From Marinobacter confluentis (GTDB lineage Bacteria > Pseudomonadota > Gammaproteobacteria > Pseudomonadales > Oleiphilaceae), in contig NZ_SRPF01000002.1 of the NCBI RefSeq assembly GCF_004785685.1, forward strand, positions 62,001-126,000: 64,000 nt of DNA, written 5' to 3'. Below are positions 36,915 through 45,714 of the stretch, in pieces. The position numbers and the translations under genes were made by a program. The notes beneath the pieces were generated by a model. That model was not told the origin of the DNA, did no database searches, and worked only from the letters and a program-made list of their open reading frames with translations. The number at the start of each line of letters is the position of its first letter. Within the stretch, counting starts at the first letter, position 1.

Positions 36915-38435
36915 ATGACCCCCCGGTCCAGAATTCCGTTCTACGTCGCGATTTTCCTGCTGATCTCCGCAGGGATTTCGCTTGCGACCTGGCGCCACAT
37001 CCAGCTCGGCATACCCTGGATCAGTGGCCAGCAGGAACCGGTCTGGATGGTTGAGGCCAGGATCGATTTTGAGGGCACCGGCGACCCGGTGATGGCCAGC
37101 CTGAATGTTCCAGAGTCGCCACCGGGCTTCCGGGTGCTGTCGGAGCAGGCCGCATCGCCGGGTTATGGTTTTTCCATCGTTGAGGACAATGGTGACCGGC
37201 GCGCGGAATGGTCCAAACGGGAAGTTAACGGCCCCCAGACTCTCTACTTCAAGGTTCAGTTTGTCGCAGACGAAGCGGTTCTGAGACAGACGTCGAGGCG
37301 CAAACCAAAGCCAGAACCGATATTCTGGGAAGAGCCCGAAGCTACCGCGGTTGAAGAAATCCTGGAGCAGGCCAGAACACGCTCCAGCACCCCCGAAAGT
37401 CTGACCCGGGAGCTGATCAAACTGCTCCAGCCCGACAGCAACCGGGCCCAGAACACCACACTGCTGGTGTCAGAAACCAATTACATGGGCCTGCTGACGC
37501 GGATGCTGAACCACGCTGGCATTCCAGCAAGAACGGCGGACGGGCTCTACCTTGAAGACGCAAGGCGCCGACAGAACCTGCGGCCCTTTCTGCAGATCTA
37601 CGACGGCGAAAGCTGGCTGACATTCAACCCCCGCACAGCGGAACAGGGCCTGCCAGACAACGTGGTGCTCTGGCGGCAGGCAGCGGTATCGCTGCTGGAC
37701 ATTGTCGGTGGTGATGATTCTGAGGTCAGTTTCTCCATGCTGCGCCAGACCATCCCTGCCTTGCAACTTGCCCAGGCCGAATCCAGCCAGAACGGACTCA
37801 GCTTTCTCAGCCTTTATCAGCTCCCTATTGAAGAACAGGGCATGTTCCGGATGCTTCTGCTGTTGCCCCTGGGGGCATTAATCGTAGCGTTCATGCGTAT
37901 TGTGGTGGGTATCCGTACTTCAGGCACCTTCATGCCGATTCTGATTGCGGTGGCCTTTGTGCAGACAACTCTGGTGCCGGGCCTGATTGCCTTCGTGTCG
38001 GTGGTGTCTATCGGGCTGCTCATGCGCGGGTATCTGTCCAGCCTTAACCTTCTGCTGGTATCACGGATATCGGCACTGATCATTCTGGTCATCTTCATCA
38101 CCGCCGGTCTCAGCATTGCCGGTTACCACATGGGTTTCAACACCGGCATGACCGTCACCTTCTTCCCCATGGTGATCATCGCCTGGACCATTGAGCGAAT
38201 GTCCATCCTGTGGGAAGAAGAGGGCGTTCACGAGGTCTTTGTCCAGGGTGCTGGCAGCCTGTTTGTCGCGGTCTGTGCGTTTCTGGCCATGAGCGCCCCG
38301 GTGGCCAGCCACCTGACGTTCAACTTCCCGGAACTTCACCTTGTGGTACTTGGCCTGATCCTCCTGATGGGACAGTACACCGGCTACAAACTCAGTGAGC
38401 TTCGGCGGTTCAACCCGATGAAGGTCTACGACTGA
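36915..38435 (+). CDS. Inactive transglutaminase fused to seven-helix membrane domain
   Basis: A 506-residue inner-membrane protein. One N-terminal helix (residues 8-25) precedes a periplasmic transglutaminase-like domain (about 30-290), with AQNTTLLVSETNYMGLLTRML followed by HAGIPARTADG. The catalytic cysteine of active transglutaminases is not at the expected place, in keeping with the family name. From about 310 there are seven predicted helices (FRMLLLLPLGALIVAFMRIV onward) ending HLVVLGLILLMGQYTGYKLSELRRF. It may receive or present a peptide made by the adjacent glutamate-ligase-like enzyme. The mechanism is not known. Confidence 0.87.
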   Translation: MTPRSRIPFYVAIFLLISAGISLATWRHIQLGIPWISGQQEPVWMVEARIDFEGTGDPVMASLNVPESPPGFRVLSEQAASPGYGFSIVEDNGDRRAEWSKREVNGPQTLYFKVQFVADEAVLRQTSRRKPKPEPIFWEEPEATAVEEILEQARTRSSTPESLTRELIKLLQPDSNRAQNTTLLVSETNYMGLLTRMLNHAGIPARTADGLYLEDARRRQNLRPFLQIYDGESWLTFNPRTAEQGLPDNVVLWRQAAVSLLDIVGGDDSEVSFSMLRQTIPALQLAQAESSQNGLSFLSLYQLPIEEQGMFRMLLLLPLGALIVAFMRIVVGIRTSGTFMPILIAVAFVQTTLVPGLIAFVSVVSIGLLMRGYLSSLNLLLVSRISALIILVIFITAGLSIAGYHMGFNTGMTVTFFPMVIIAWTIERMSILWEEEGVHEVFVQGAGSLFVAVCAFLAMSAPVASHLTFNFPELHLVVLGLILLMGQYTGYKLSELRRFNPMKVYD

Positions 38436-39379
38436 TGGGCTGGATATCGCCCTTCAAACTCAACCGGCTCGGCATGCTGAACATGAACCGGCGGAATGTG
38501 GATTACATTTCCCGGTACAACAACCGTGCATCCTACCCGCTGGTGGATAACAAGCTCAGAACCAAGCTGGTCGTTGAAGAATACGATGTGCCCACGCCGA
38601 AGCTGTTACAGGTGGTTCGCCAGCAACATGAAATCTCCCGGTTCAAGACCAGGGCTGATGGTCTGAACTGCTTTGCAGTGAAGCCGGCAAAAGGGTCCGG
38701 CGGAAAAGGCATTACCGTTATTACCGGGCGCGAAGGCGATCACTTCCTGAAAGCCTCTGGCGCGGCCGTTCCCCTGTCCTATCTTGAGCGCCACCTCTCC
38801 AACATCCTGGCGGGCCTGTATTCACTGGGCGGCAGCCCGGACGTTGCCATCGTCGAAGACCTGGTGGAATCCATTCCCGGCCTCGCGCGCTATTCGTTTC
38901 AGGGTGTGCCTGATATCCGCATTGTGGTGTTCCAGGGCTACCCGGTCATGGCCATGCTGCGCCTGGCCACCAAAGCGTCAGACGGCAAAGCCAACCTGCA
39001 CCAGGGCGCCATTGGCGTCGGTCTGAACATCGCCAACGGTCACGGCCTCAACGCTGTACAGTTCAACCGGCCGGTTACCCACCACCCGGATATGGGCCTG
39101 GCTCTGGAAAACATCGTGATTGAAGACTGGGACAAGATGTTGGCCATGGCGGCCCGCTGCTATGAGGCAACGGGCCTTGGCTATATGGGGGTAGACCTGG
39201 TGGTCGACGCCAAGCACGGGCCACTGCTACTGGAACTGAATGCGCGGCCCGGCCTGGCGATACAGATGGCGAACGGCTGCGGCCTGCTACCTCGCCTTCA
39301 AAGTATTGAAGCCCTCCGTCGCCCGCACTTCACGCCGGACGAACGGGTGAAGTTCGTCAAAGACGCTTTCGGCGCTTGA
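38435..39379 (+). CDS. Alpha-L-glutamate ligase-related ATP-grasp protein
   Basis: A 314-residue cytoplasmic ATP-grasp enzyme of the RimK-related group. The nucleotide-binding parts are CFAVKPAKGSGGKGITVI near 90 and the metal-binding end GVDLVVDAKHGPLLLELNARPGLAIQ near 255-280. RimK relatives add glutamate or similar amino acids through amide bonds; the acceptor here is unknown. The start overlaps the upstream stop by one base (TGATG), and the gene ends the operon. Tight coupling to the membrane protein suggests that its product is exported or sensed by that partner. Confidence 0.88.
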   Translation: MGWISPFKLNRLGMLNMNRRNVDYISRYNNRASYPLVDNKLRTKLVVEEYDVPTPKLLQVVRQQHEISRFKTRADGLNCFAVKPAKGSGGKGITVITGREGDHFLKASGAAVPLSYLERHLSNILAGLYSLGGSPDVAIVEDLVESIPGLARYSFQGVPDIRIVVFQGYPVMAMLRLATKASDGKANLHQGAIGVGLNIANGHGLNAVQFNRPVTHHPDMGLALENIVIEDWDKMLAMAARCYEATGLGYMGVDLVVDAKHGPLLLELNARPGLAIQMANGCGLLPRLQSIEALRRPHFTPDERVKFVKDAFGA

Positions 39380-39401
39380 AAACAGGGGCCCATAGGCCCC
39401 G
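39379..39401 (-). terminator. Possible intrinsic terminator after the first BCCT transporter
   Basis: GGGGCC (39385-39390) and GGCCCC (39395-39400) form a six-base-pair GC stem with a four-base loop. On the minus strand it is followed by TGTTTTC. It sits between two convergent genes and may serve both. Confidence 0.5.
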
Positions 39402-39415
39402 GCTCCAGTGCCGAA

Positions 39416-41011
39416 TCAGGTCATCTTTCCCTCGGCAATCAGCAATCTGCGCTCATGATGCAGCCCCTTGAACAGGCTGTAGCTCATTACCAGCAGCACA
39501 ATGGTAAAAGGCAACCCGACGCTCAGGGCGCCAGCCTGCAACGCATTAAGAGCCTCTTTACCGCCTACGAACAACAGCACACCCGCAATGGTGCCCTCGG
39601 TGATCGCCCAGAATATACGCTGCCCTTTCGGTGCATCGGTTTTGCCGCCAGACGTGATGCTGTCAATCACCAGTGAACCGGAATCCGACGAGGTCACAAA
39701 AAAGGTCAGCACCAGAGTGATACCGATCAAGGAGGTAATCGCAGAAAGCGGGATATTCTCCAGCGCCTGGAACATCGCGAGAGAGACCTCGGTGATGCCC
39801 TCGCTGGCCAGTACGCCAACGTCATTCTGCACCTGGTCAAGGGCGGTCCCGCCAAAGGTGCTCATCCAGAACAGGGTTATAACCGTCGGTATGATCAGCA
39901 CGGCCGTGACAAATTCACGAACGGTGCGGCCTTTCGACACCCGCGCAATAAACATACCGACAAACGGCGACCAGGAAATCCACCAGGCCCAGTAGAAGAC
40001 CGTCCAGCCATGGAACCAGGTCGTATCCTCATCGCGACCGAAGGGATTGCTCAATGCCACCATATTGGTCGCATAAGAGGAGGCGGTGTCCCAGAGCCAG
40101 TTAAAGATCGCAAGAGTAGGCCCTGCGAACATCACGAACAGCAGTAACAGGCCTGCCATGATCAGATTGACATTACTGAGCACCCGGACACCACCATGAA
40201 TACCGCGAATGACCGAAAGAGTGGCAACCGCGGTCACGCCCGCGATCACACCAACCTGAACGTTCAGACCGCCCTCGATACCGAACAGATAGGAAATCCC
40301 GGATGCCGCCTGCTGAGCACCGAAACCCAGCGAGGTCGCAAGGCCGAAGATGGTTGCCAGAACAGAGACGATATCAATCAGGTTCCCGGGCCAGCCCCAG
40401 ACCCGATCTCCCAACAGCGGGAAGAACGCCGAGCGTATGGTCAGGGGCAAACCCTTGTTGAAGGCGAAGAAGGACAGTGAAAGCCCAACGATGGCATAGA
40501 TAGCCCAGGGGTGAAGACCCCAGTGGTACATGGTGGCGCCCATGGCAAGGTTTGCACCCTCTTGTGTATTGGGCGCAACGCCCAGGGGCGTTCCATACCA
40601 GTCCGTAAAGTAGGCAACCGGTTCGGCCACAGACCAGAACATCAGCCCGGTGCCCATACCAGCGGCAAACAACATCGCGAACCACGACAACATTGAAAAC
40701 TCAGGCTTGGCGTTTTCACCGCCAATGCGAATCTTGCCCACCGGCATAAAAATCAGTGCCAGGCATAAAAGCACAAACAGATTGGCACTCAGAAGGAAGC
40801 CCCAGTCAAAGATGGCAATGGCGCCATCCTTGGTGCTTTCAAGGAGCTCTTTGGCGCCCGCCGGAAAAATCAGCGTTGCCACCACGAATACAACAATCAA
40901 CAGAGCAGTGAACGGGAACACGATGTTGTGGATATCAAACCCGAACTTGGCAATATTATCCTGACCTGCCACGTAATCGGTCTGATATTCATCTTTAACG
41001 ACCTCACCCAC
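39416..41011 (-). CDS. BCCT family betaine/choline-type transporter, copy 1
   Basis: A 531-residue secondary transporter with 12 predicted helices. The substrate-site aromatic motif WWISWSPFVGMFIARVSKGRTVREF matches the tryptophan box of BetP-type carriers. The glycine-rich stretch of the cation site reads AAGMGTGLMFW, where copy 2 has AAGMGIGLMFW. It probably takes up glycine betaine or a related trimethylammonium compound with sodium as an osmoprotectant, although the substrate cannot be fixed from sequence. Start GTG with AGGAG seven bases upstream. Its N-terminus (GEVVKDEYQTDYVAGQDNI) is nearly the same as copy 2, which shows tandem duplication. The C-terminal tail is short, unlike the osmosensing tail of BetP. 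Confidence 0.9.
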   Translation of the reverse strand: MGEVVKDEYQTDYVAGQDNIAKFGFDIHNIVFPFTALLIVVFVVATLIFPAGAKELLESTKDGAIAIFDWGFLLSANLFVLLCLALIFMPVGKIRIGGENAKPEFSMLSWFAMLFAAGMGTGLMFWSVAEPVAYFTDWYGTPLGVAPNTQEGANLAMGATMYHWGLHPWAIYAIVGLSLSFFAFNKGLPLTIRSAFFPLLGDRVWGWPGNLIDIVSVLATIFGLATSLGFGAQQAASGISYLFGIEGGLNVQVGVIAGVTAVATLSVIRGIHGGVRVLSNVNLIMAGLLLLFVMFAGPTLAIFNWLWDTASSYATNMVALSNPFGRDEDTTWFHGWTVFYWAWWISWSPFVGMFIARVSKGRTVREFVTAVLIIPTVITLFWMSTFGGTALDQVQNDVGVLASEGITEVSLAMFQALENIPLSAITSLIGITLVLTFFVTSSDSGSLVIDSITSGGKTDAPKGQRIFWAITEGTIAGVLLFVGGKEALNALQAGALSVGLPFTIVLLVMSYSLFKGLHHERRLLIAEGKMT

Positions 41012-41156
41012 TACGAGCTCTCCTGTTTCCGGAAAGTGTGGTAATCCACTTCAGAAAGGATTACCGCGACGTCACAGGCCCGCAATGCTAAAAGTTTGAA
41101 CTCTAAGAATCAAAGGCTGCGAGGGTGTCGAAAAGAAACGAAAAGTAATCGCCCAT

Positions 41157-41194
41157 AAAAAAACCGGAGCCCTCAGGCTCCGGTTTTTCATATC
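41157..41194 (-). terminator. Intrinsic terminator after the second BCCT transporter
   Basis: AACCGGAGCC (41162-41171) and GGCTCCGGTT (41176-41185) form a ten-base-pair stem with a four-base loop, flanked by A and T runs on both sides. It lies just beyond the stop of the 41204-42793 gene and separates the two transporters' transcripts. Confidence 0.93.
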
Positions 41195-41203
41195 AGGGTG
41201 TAA

Positions 41204-42793
41204 CTACAGCTCACCCTTGGCCACAAGCAGTTTGCGCTCATGGGTGAGGCCTTTCAGCAGACCCCAGGTCATGATCAGCATGACCACCGTAAACGGCAGG
41301 CCGGCACTGATGGCCACTGCCTGAATGGCGCCGAGGGCGTCATCTCCACCGCCGAAGATCAATGCTGCGGCAATCGCACCTTCCATCACAACCCAGAACA
41401 CGCGCTGTGCAGTCGGGGCATCAGTCTTACCACCGGCCGTGATGCTATCGATAACCAGCGAACCGGAATCCGATGAGGTTACAAAGAACACCAGCACCAG
41501 AATGATGCCCACGAAGGAGATAATGCCGGTCAGCGGCAGGTTGGCAAACATCTGGAACATCGCCAGGGATACTTCACCCAGGCCGTCTTCCGCCAGCACA
41601 CCAACGCCCTGCTGGATCTGCTCCAGCGCTGCGCCACCGAAACCACTCATCCATACCACGGTGATCAGTGTGGGGATTAGCAGAACCGCAGTGATAAACT
41701 CACGAACCGTGCGGCCTTTCGAAACGCGCGCGATGAACATGCCTACGAACGGTGACCAGGAGATCCACCATGCCCAGTAGAAGACCGTCCAGCCTTGCAT
41801 CCAGGCTTCGTCTTCACGACCGAAGGGGTTACTCAGGGGAACCACGTTAGCCACGTAGGAAGAGGAAGTAACCCAGATGGTCTCCAGGATCGCCATGGTG
41901 GGGCCGGCGAAAATCACAAAGAACAACAGAATGCCGGCAATGGCCATGTTGACGTTACTCAGAATCTTGACACCGCCATCAAGGCCGCGAAGCACAGAGA
42001 TCAGCGCAAGCGCCGTTACGCCAACAATGATTGCCATCTGGATGTTGGTGCCGGATCCGGTCTCGAACAGGTAATTCATACCTGAAGCGGCTTGCTGGGC
42101 ACCGAAACCGAGCGATGTTGCCAGACCAAAAATGGTCGCGACTACCGCCAGTACGTCGATGATGTGGCCAGGCCATCCCCAAACCTTGTCCTTCAACAGT
42201 GGGAAAAACGCCGACCGGATGGTCAGGGGCATACCCTTGTTGTAGGCGAAGAACGCCAGGGAAAGCGCCACGATGGCATAAATTGCCCAGGGATGAAGGC
42301 CCCAGTGGAACATGGTGCCACCCATGGCCAGATTGACAGCGGCCGGCGTGTTGGCTTCAACGTTGAAGGGGGTTTCGTACCAACCAGTGTAGTAGGCCAC
42401 TGGCTCGGCAACGCCCCAGAACATCAGGCCAATACCCATGCCCGCTGCGAAAAGCATCGAAAACCACGACAGAGTCGAGAATTCCGGCTTGGCGTCCATA
42501 CCGCCCAGCCTGATTTTGCCGACAGGCATGAAGATGAGCGCGAGACTGACCACCACGAAAATGTTCGCCGAAAGCAGGAAGAACCAGTCGAAGCTTCCAA
42601 TGATGTCCCACTTCAGTCCGTCCAGCGTCTCTTTTGCCGCCGCTGGAAACATCAGCGTGCCAACCACAAACAGTACGACCAGTACTGCTGTGATCGGAAA
42701 TACCGGCGCGTGCAGGTCTAATCCAAATTTCTGGATGTTGTCCTGCCCCGCGACGTAATCCGTCGAGTATTCGTCTTTGACAACTTCACCCAC
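41204..42793 (-). CDS. BCCT family betaine/choline-type transporter, copy 2
   Basis: A 529-residue, 12-helix carrier closely related to copy 1 along its whole length. It has the BetP-like cation-site motif AAGMGIGLMFWGVAEP and the tryptophan box YWAWWISWSPFVGMF. Start GTG 42793 follows AGGAGG with good spacing. It ends at its own strong terminator, so the two copies are likely regulated separately, which would allow different affinity, substrate or timing. The gene faces away from the glutamate-synthase-like gene, with about 200 bases of shared upstream DNA. Confidence 0.9.
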   Translation of the reverse strand: MGEVVKDEYSTDYVAGQDNIQKFGLDLHAPVFPITAVLVVLFVVGTLMFPAAAKETLDGLKWDIIGSFDWFFLLSANIFVVVSLALIFMPVGKIRLGGMDAKPEFSTLSWFSMLFAAGMGIGLMFWGVAEPVAYYTGWYETPFNVEANTPAAVNLAMGGTMFHWGLHPWAIYAIVALSLAFFAYNKGMPLTIRSAFFPLLKDKVWGWPGHIIDVLAVVATIFGLATSLGFGAQQAASGMNYLFETGSGTNIQMAIIVGVTALALISVLRGLDGGVKILSNVNMAIAGILLFFVIFAGPTMAILETIWVTSSSYVANVVPLSNPFGREDEAWMQGWTVFYWAWWISWSPFVGMFIARVSKGRTVREFITAVLLIPTLITVVWMSGFGGAALEQIQQGVGVLAEDGLGEVSLAMFQMFANLPLTGIISFVGIILVLVFFVTSSDSGSLVIDSITAGGKTDAPTAQRVFWVVMEGAIAAALIFGGGDDALGAIQAVAISAGLPFTVVMLIMTWGLLKGLTHERKLLVAKGEL

Positions 42794-42990
42794 GATGGGA
42801 GCCTCCTTTTGGGATACGGAATTCGTATAACTACTTAGGATCGTACCTTACAGATTTGACATCTTATTGGTTTGAGCTCAAAACATCAAAGTGGCGCTGA
42901 ATTACGGCACATTTTAAAGAATAGACCAAATACCGCCCGCTACCCGTTTTCACTCTCGCGAACGCTTTGTCACCATAAACTGAGGTCAGA

Positions 42991-44634
42991 ATGTCTCGAA
43001 CAGCAACCTTCCCCTTCCGCTACACCGTCTACGCCGCGAGCATTGCCGGACTGATGCTGACGCTTCCGATGAGTATCTACCTGAAAGGATGGTACTTTTT
43101 TCCAGCTCTGTTTGCCGGGCTCAGCCTGTTAGGCACCTGGGATCTGCTCCAGAATAAGCGCACGGTCAGCCGGAACTATCCGATTCTTGCCCATTTTCGC
43201 TATTTTTTTGAATCGATCGGGCCAGAAATTCGGCAGTATTTTATTCAGTCCGACACCGAAGAAAGGCCCTTTTCTCGGGAACAGCGCACCATTATCTATC
43301 AGCGGGCGAAGAATATTCTGGATAAACGCCCGTTCGGGTCCCAGTTGGGCATGTATGAAGAGGGCTTTGAGTGGATCAATCATTCCATGCGCCCGAGAGC
43401 TCTGAACGACAGTGACTTCCGGATCGAGATCGGGAAGGGCTGCGCCAAACCCTATGAGGCAAGTGTTTTCAATATATCCGCCATGAGCTTCGGGTCATTG
43501 TCTGCCAATGCCATTCTCAGCCTCAACGAAGGCGCACGACTCGGTCATTTCTATCACGATACTGGTGAAGGCTCGATTTCCCGATACCATCGCAAGCCTG
43601 GCGGCGACCTGGTCTGGGAAATTGGCTCTGGATACTTCGGCTGCCGCAACCAGGACGGCACCTTTAGTGAAGAGATGTTTCAGAAAAACGCCTGCCTCGA
43701 ACAGGTCAAAATGATAGAGATCAAGCTGTCACAAGGCGCCAAACCCGGCCATGGCGGAATTTTACCCGGTGAAAAAGTGACTCCGGAAATTGCTGAGGCC
43801 CGGGGTGTTCAAATCGGAGAAGACGTGGTGTCGCCGGCCAGCCACTCTGCGTTCGACACACCGGTTGAGCTGATGGATTTCATTGAGCGGCTGCGGGAAC
43901 TGTCTGGCGGCAAGCCTGTTGGCTTCAAGCTGGCCATCGGCCACCCCTGGGAATGGTTTGCCCTTGTGAGGGCGATGTTGGATACCGGCAAAAAGCCTGA
44001 TTTTATCGTGGTTGACGGAGGCGAAGGTGGCACCGGTGCAGCGCCCCTGGAGTTTATCAATCGCCTTGGCATGCCCATGACCGAGGCCCTGGTGCTGGTT
44101 CACAACACCCTGGTGAGCACCAATCTGAGAGAAGACATTGCCATTGGCGCAGCCGGCAAGATTACCTCGGCGTTCAATATTGCCCGCACCCTGGCGCTAG
44201 GTGCCGACTGGTGTAACGCCGCCCGGGGCTATATGTTTGCGCTTGGCTGCATTCAGGCGCTGAACTGCCACACCGGCAAATGCCCCAGCGGCGTCGCGAC
44301 ACAGGACCCCAGGCGCGGCAACAAACTGGATGTGCAAGACAAGAGCCATCGGGTGTACAACTTCCATAAAAACACTCTGGATGCATTGAGGAACCTGCTA
44401 GCCGCATCTGGATTGCAACACCCATCCGAGCTTGGACCGGAGCACATCATTCGCAGAACCTCGAAAACCGAGATTCATTCCTATATGGACCTGTTCACGT
44501 TCCTGAAGCCGGGCGCACTTCTAGAGGGTGAAACCGGGGACCGCACCTACGATCTTTACTGGCCAGAAGCCCGGAGTGACAGCTTTGACCCACCAGGTTT
44601 TATTCGAAAGCTGAGGGAAACAAAGCTGCACTAG
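42991..44634 (+). CDS. Membrane-anchored FMN-binding glutamate-synthase-like protein
   Basis: A 547-residue protein. Two N-terminal helices (residues 10-48, including YAASIAGLMLTLPMSIYL) anchor a domain like the FMN/iron-sulfur synthase domain of GltB. GKGCAKPYEASVFNISAMSFGS and VVDGGEGGTGAAPLEF bind FMN and the substrate, and CIQALNCHTGKCPSG holds three cysteines for a 3Fe-4S-type cluster. The glutaminase domain of true glutamate synthase is absent, so it cannot use glutamine by itself. Stand-alone proteins of this kind occur widely, and their reaction is not firmly known. GAGGT precedes the ATG. Confidence 0.88.
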   Translation: MSRTATFPFRYTVYAASIAGLMLTLPMSIYLKGWYFFPALFAGLSLLGTWDLLQNKRTVSRNYPILAHFRYFFESIGPEIRQYFIQSDTEERPFSREQRTIIYQRAKNILDKRPFGSQLGMYEEGFEWINHSMRPRALNDSDFRIEIGKGCAKPYEASVFNISAMSFGSLSANAILSLNEGARLGHFYHDTGEGSISRYHRKPGGDLVWEIGSGYFGCRNQDGTFSEEMFQKNACLEQVKMIEIKLSQGAKPGHGGILPGEKVTPEIAEARGVQIGEDVVSPASHSAFDTPVELMDFIERLRELSGGKPVGFKLAIGHPWEWFALVRAMLDTGKKPDFIVVDGGEGGTGAAPLEFINRLGMPMTEALVLVHNTLVSTNLREDIAIGAAGKITSAFNIARTLALGADWCNAARGYMFALGCIQALNCHTGKCPSGVATQDPRRGNKLDVQDKSHRVYNFHKNTLDALRNLLAASGLQHPSELGPEHIIRRTSKTEIHSYMDLFTFLKPGALLEGETGDRTYDLYWPEARSDSFDPPGFIRKLRETKLH

Positions 44635-44746
44635 ATTTACTGGCTGAAATCGCCGTCGGATGTTTATTTTTCACAAAGGCTGGTGTAGACTTCGCTTCCG
44701 CTAAACCACTGAGATTTCTCTCAAGTTTCTCTTTGGAAAAGCGTTT

Positions 44747-44823
44747 CGGGGCGTGGCGCAGCTTGGTAGCGCACTTGCATGGGGTGCAAGGGGTCGTAGG
44801 TTCAAATCCTACCGTCCCGACCA
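44747..44823 (+). tRNA. tRNA-Pro (anticodon GGG)
   Basis: A 77-base cloverleaf. Acceptor stem CGGGGCG pairs with CGTCCCG (one G-T pair); the D stem is GCGC/GCGC; anticodon stem CTTGC/GCAAG encloses loop ATGGGGT with anticodon GGG; T arm GTAGG-TTCAAAT-CCTAC; the CCA end is encoded. It reads the proline codon CCC (and CCU by wobble). Confidence 0.97.
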
Positions 44824-44832
44824 GATTTGAAC

Positions 44833-44872
44833 AGAACGGCTCGATGTCGAAAGACCCGGGCCGTTTTGCTTT
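44833..44872 (+). terminator. Possible terminator after tRNA-Pro
   Basis: AACGGC (44835-44840) pairs with GCCGTT (44860-44865), closing a loop of 19 bases, and is followed by TTTTGCTTT. It also lies just beyond the eutC stop on the other strand. Confidence 0.5.
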
Positions 44873-44883
44873 CAGGCCGCAGA

Positions 44884-45714
44884 CTAGTCGGTCAGGAAGT
44901 TACTGCCAGCGGACTTTTCAATGGCAACCTCGTCCGTTCGGTCCTTAAGGCTCACCCCTGATATTCCCAACCGCTTTGCTTCCCCCATCAGATAGATCAG
45001 GCGTTGACTGGCCTGCGCAAAGCTCAGGCCATCTGGCCGCACGTTGGAAATACAGTTACGGCGCGCATCGGTCAGACCGGTTTCGGGTTTCCAGGTAAAA
45101 TAGATCCCCAGGCTGTCCGGCGAGCTGAGGCCGGGGCGTTCGCCGATCAGCACAACCACGACGTCAGCACCCAGGCATTGGCCAATCTGGTCACCGATTG
45201 CCACTCTGCCCTGTTCTACGATTGTCACCGGAGCCAAATTCCAGCCTTCCTGCGACTGATCCAGGTCCGTCAGAAACTGAGAAACCATCGGCACTGCATT
45301 GTTCTGAACAGCGGAAGACGACAGACCATCCACAATCACCATAGCCAGAGTGTGCGAATCGTTATTGCCACTGGATTCGGCAAAACGTTTCAGACTCTGC
45401 AGCGAGTCCTCTGACAGACAGCGCCCCAAGTCCGGGCGTTGGAGGTAGCTCAGGCGGTCCTCGACCTGGCTTTTCAGCCGAACCGGCGACTGATCCGGCA
45501 ATGCCATCGGGAGATTCTGCAGGTCCCGGGTCAACTGATGGACATCGAGGGGGAAATGAACAGCGTCAATCGCCCTGGCGTGGGCAAGCTGGAATTCCAG
45601 AAGTTCCCGGGTTGGCAGGCTGACACCCGCCCGGCCCAGACCAATTCTGGCGTCGGTAAACTGACGGAGAACCCGCCAGACATTTTCGGTAACCAGTGAT
45701 TTTTTCTCACTCAT
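44884..45714 (-). CDS. eutC: Ethanolamine ammonia-lyase small subunit EutC
   Basis: A 276-residue protein matching EutC, the small subunit of the adenosylcobalamin-dependent lyase that converts ethanolamine to acetaldehyde and ammonia. Characteristic segments are FTDARIGLGRAGVSLPT near the N-terminus, VIVDGLSSSAVQNNA in the middle, VVLIGERPGLSSPDSLGIYFTW, and NCISNVRPDGLSFAQAS near the end. It is intact. Its ATG overlaps the eutB stop by eight bases. No other eut gene, permease or microcompartment gene lies in the window, so this would be the simple eutBC type. Its product may lack a functional partner because eutB is disrupted. Confidence 0.93.
   Translation of the reverse strand: MSEKKSLVTENVWRVLRQFTDARIGLGRAGVSLPTRELLEFQLAHARAIDAVHFPLDVHQLTRDLQNLPMALPDQSPVRLKSQVEDRLSYLQRPDLGRCLSEDSLQSLKRFAESSGNNDSHTLAMVIVDGLSSSAVQNNAVPMVSQFLTDLDQSQEGWNLAPVTIVEQGRVAIGDQIGQCLGADVVVVLIGERPGLSSPDSLGIYFTWKPETGLTDARRNCISNVRPDGLSFAQASQRLIYLMGEAKRLGISGVSLKDRTDEVAIEKSAGSNFLTD

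Noticed and set aside
35512..39379. Possible phage-defence island around rmuC
   Set aside because: RmuC homologues occur as housekeeping genes, and none of the neighbouring genes is a known defence family. Base composition does not change here.
44747..44823. Reading the tRNA anticodon as CAT (tRNA-Met) from the CATGGGGTG stretch
   Set aside because: Stem pairing CTTGC/GCAAG puts GGG at positions 34-36, so it is tRNA-Pro.
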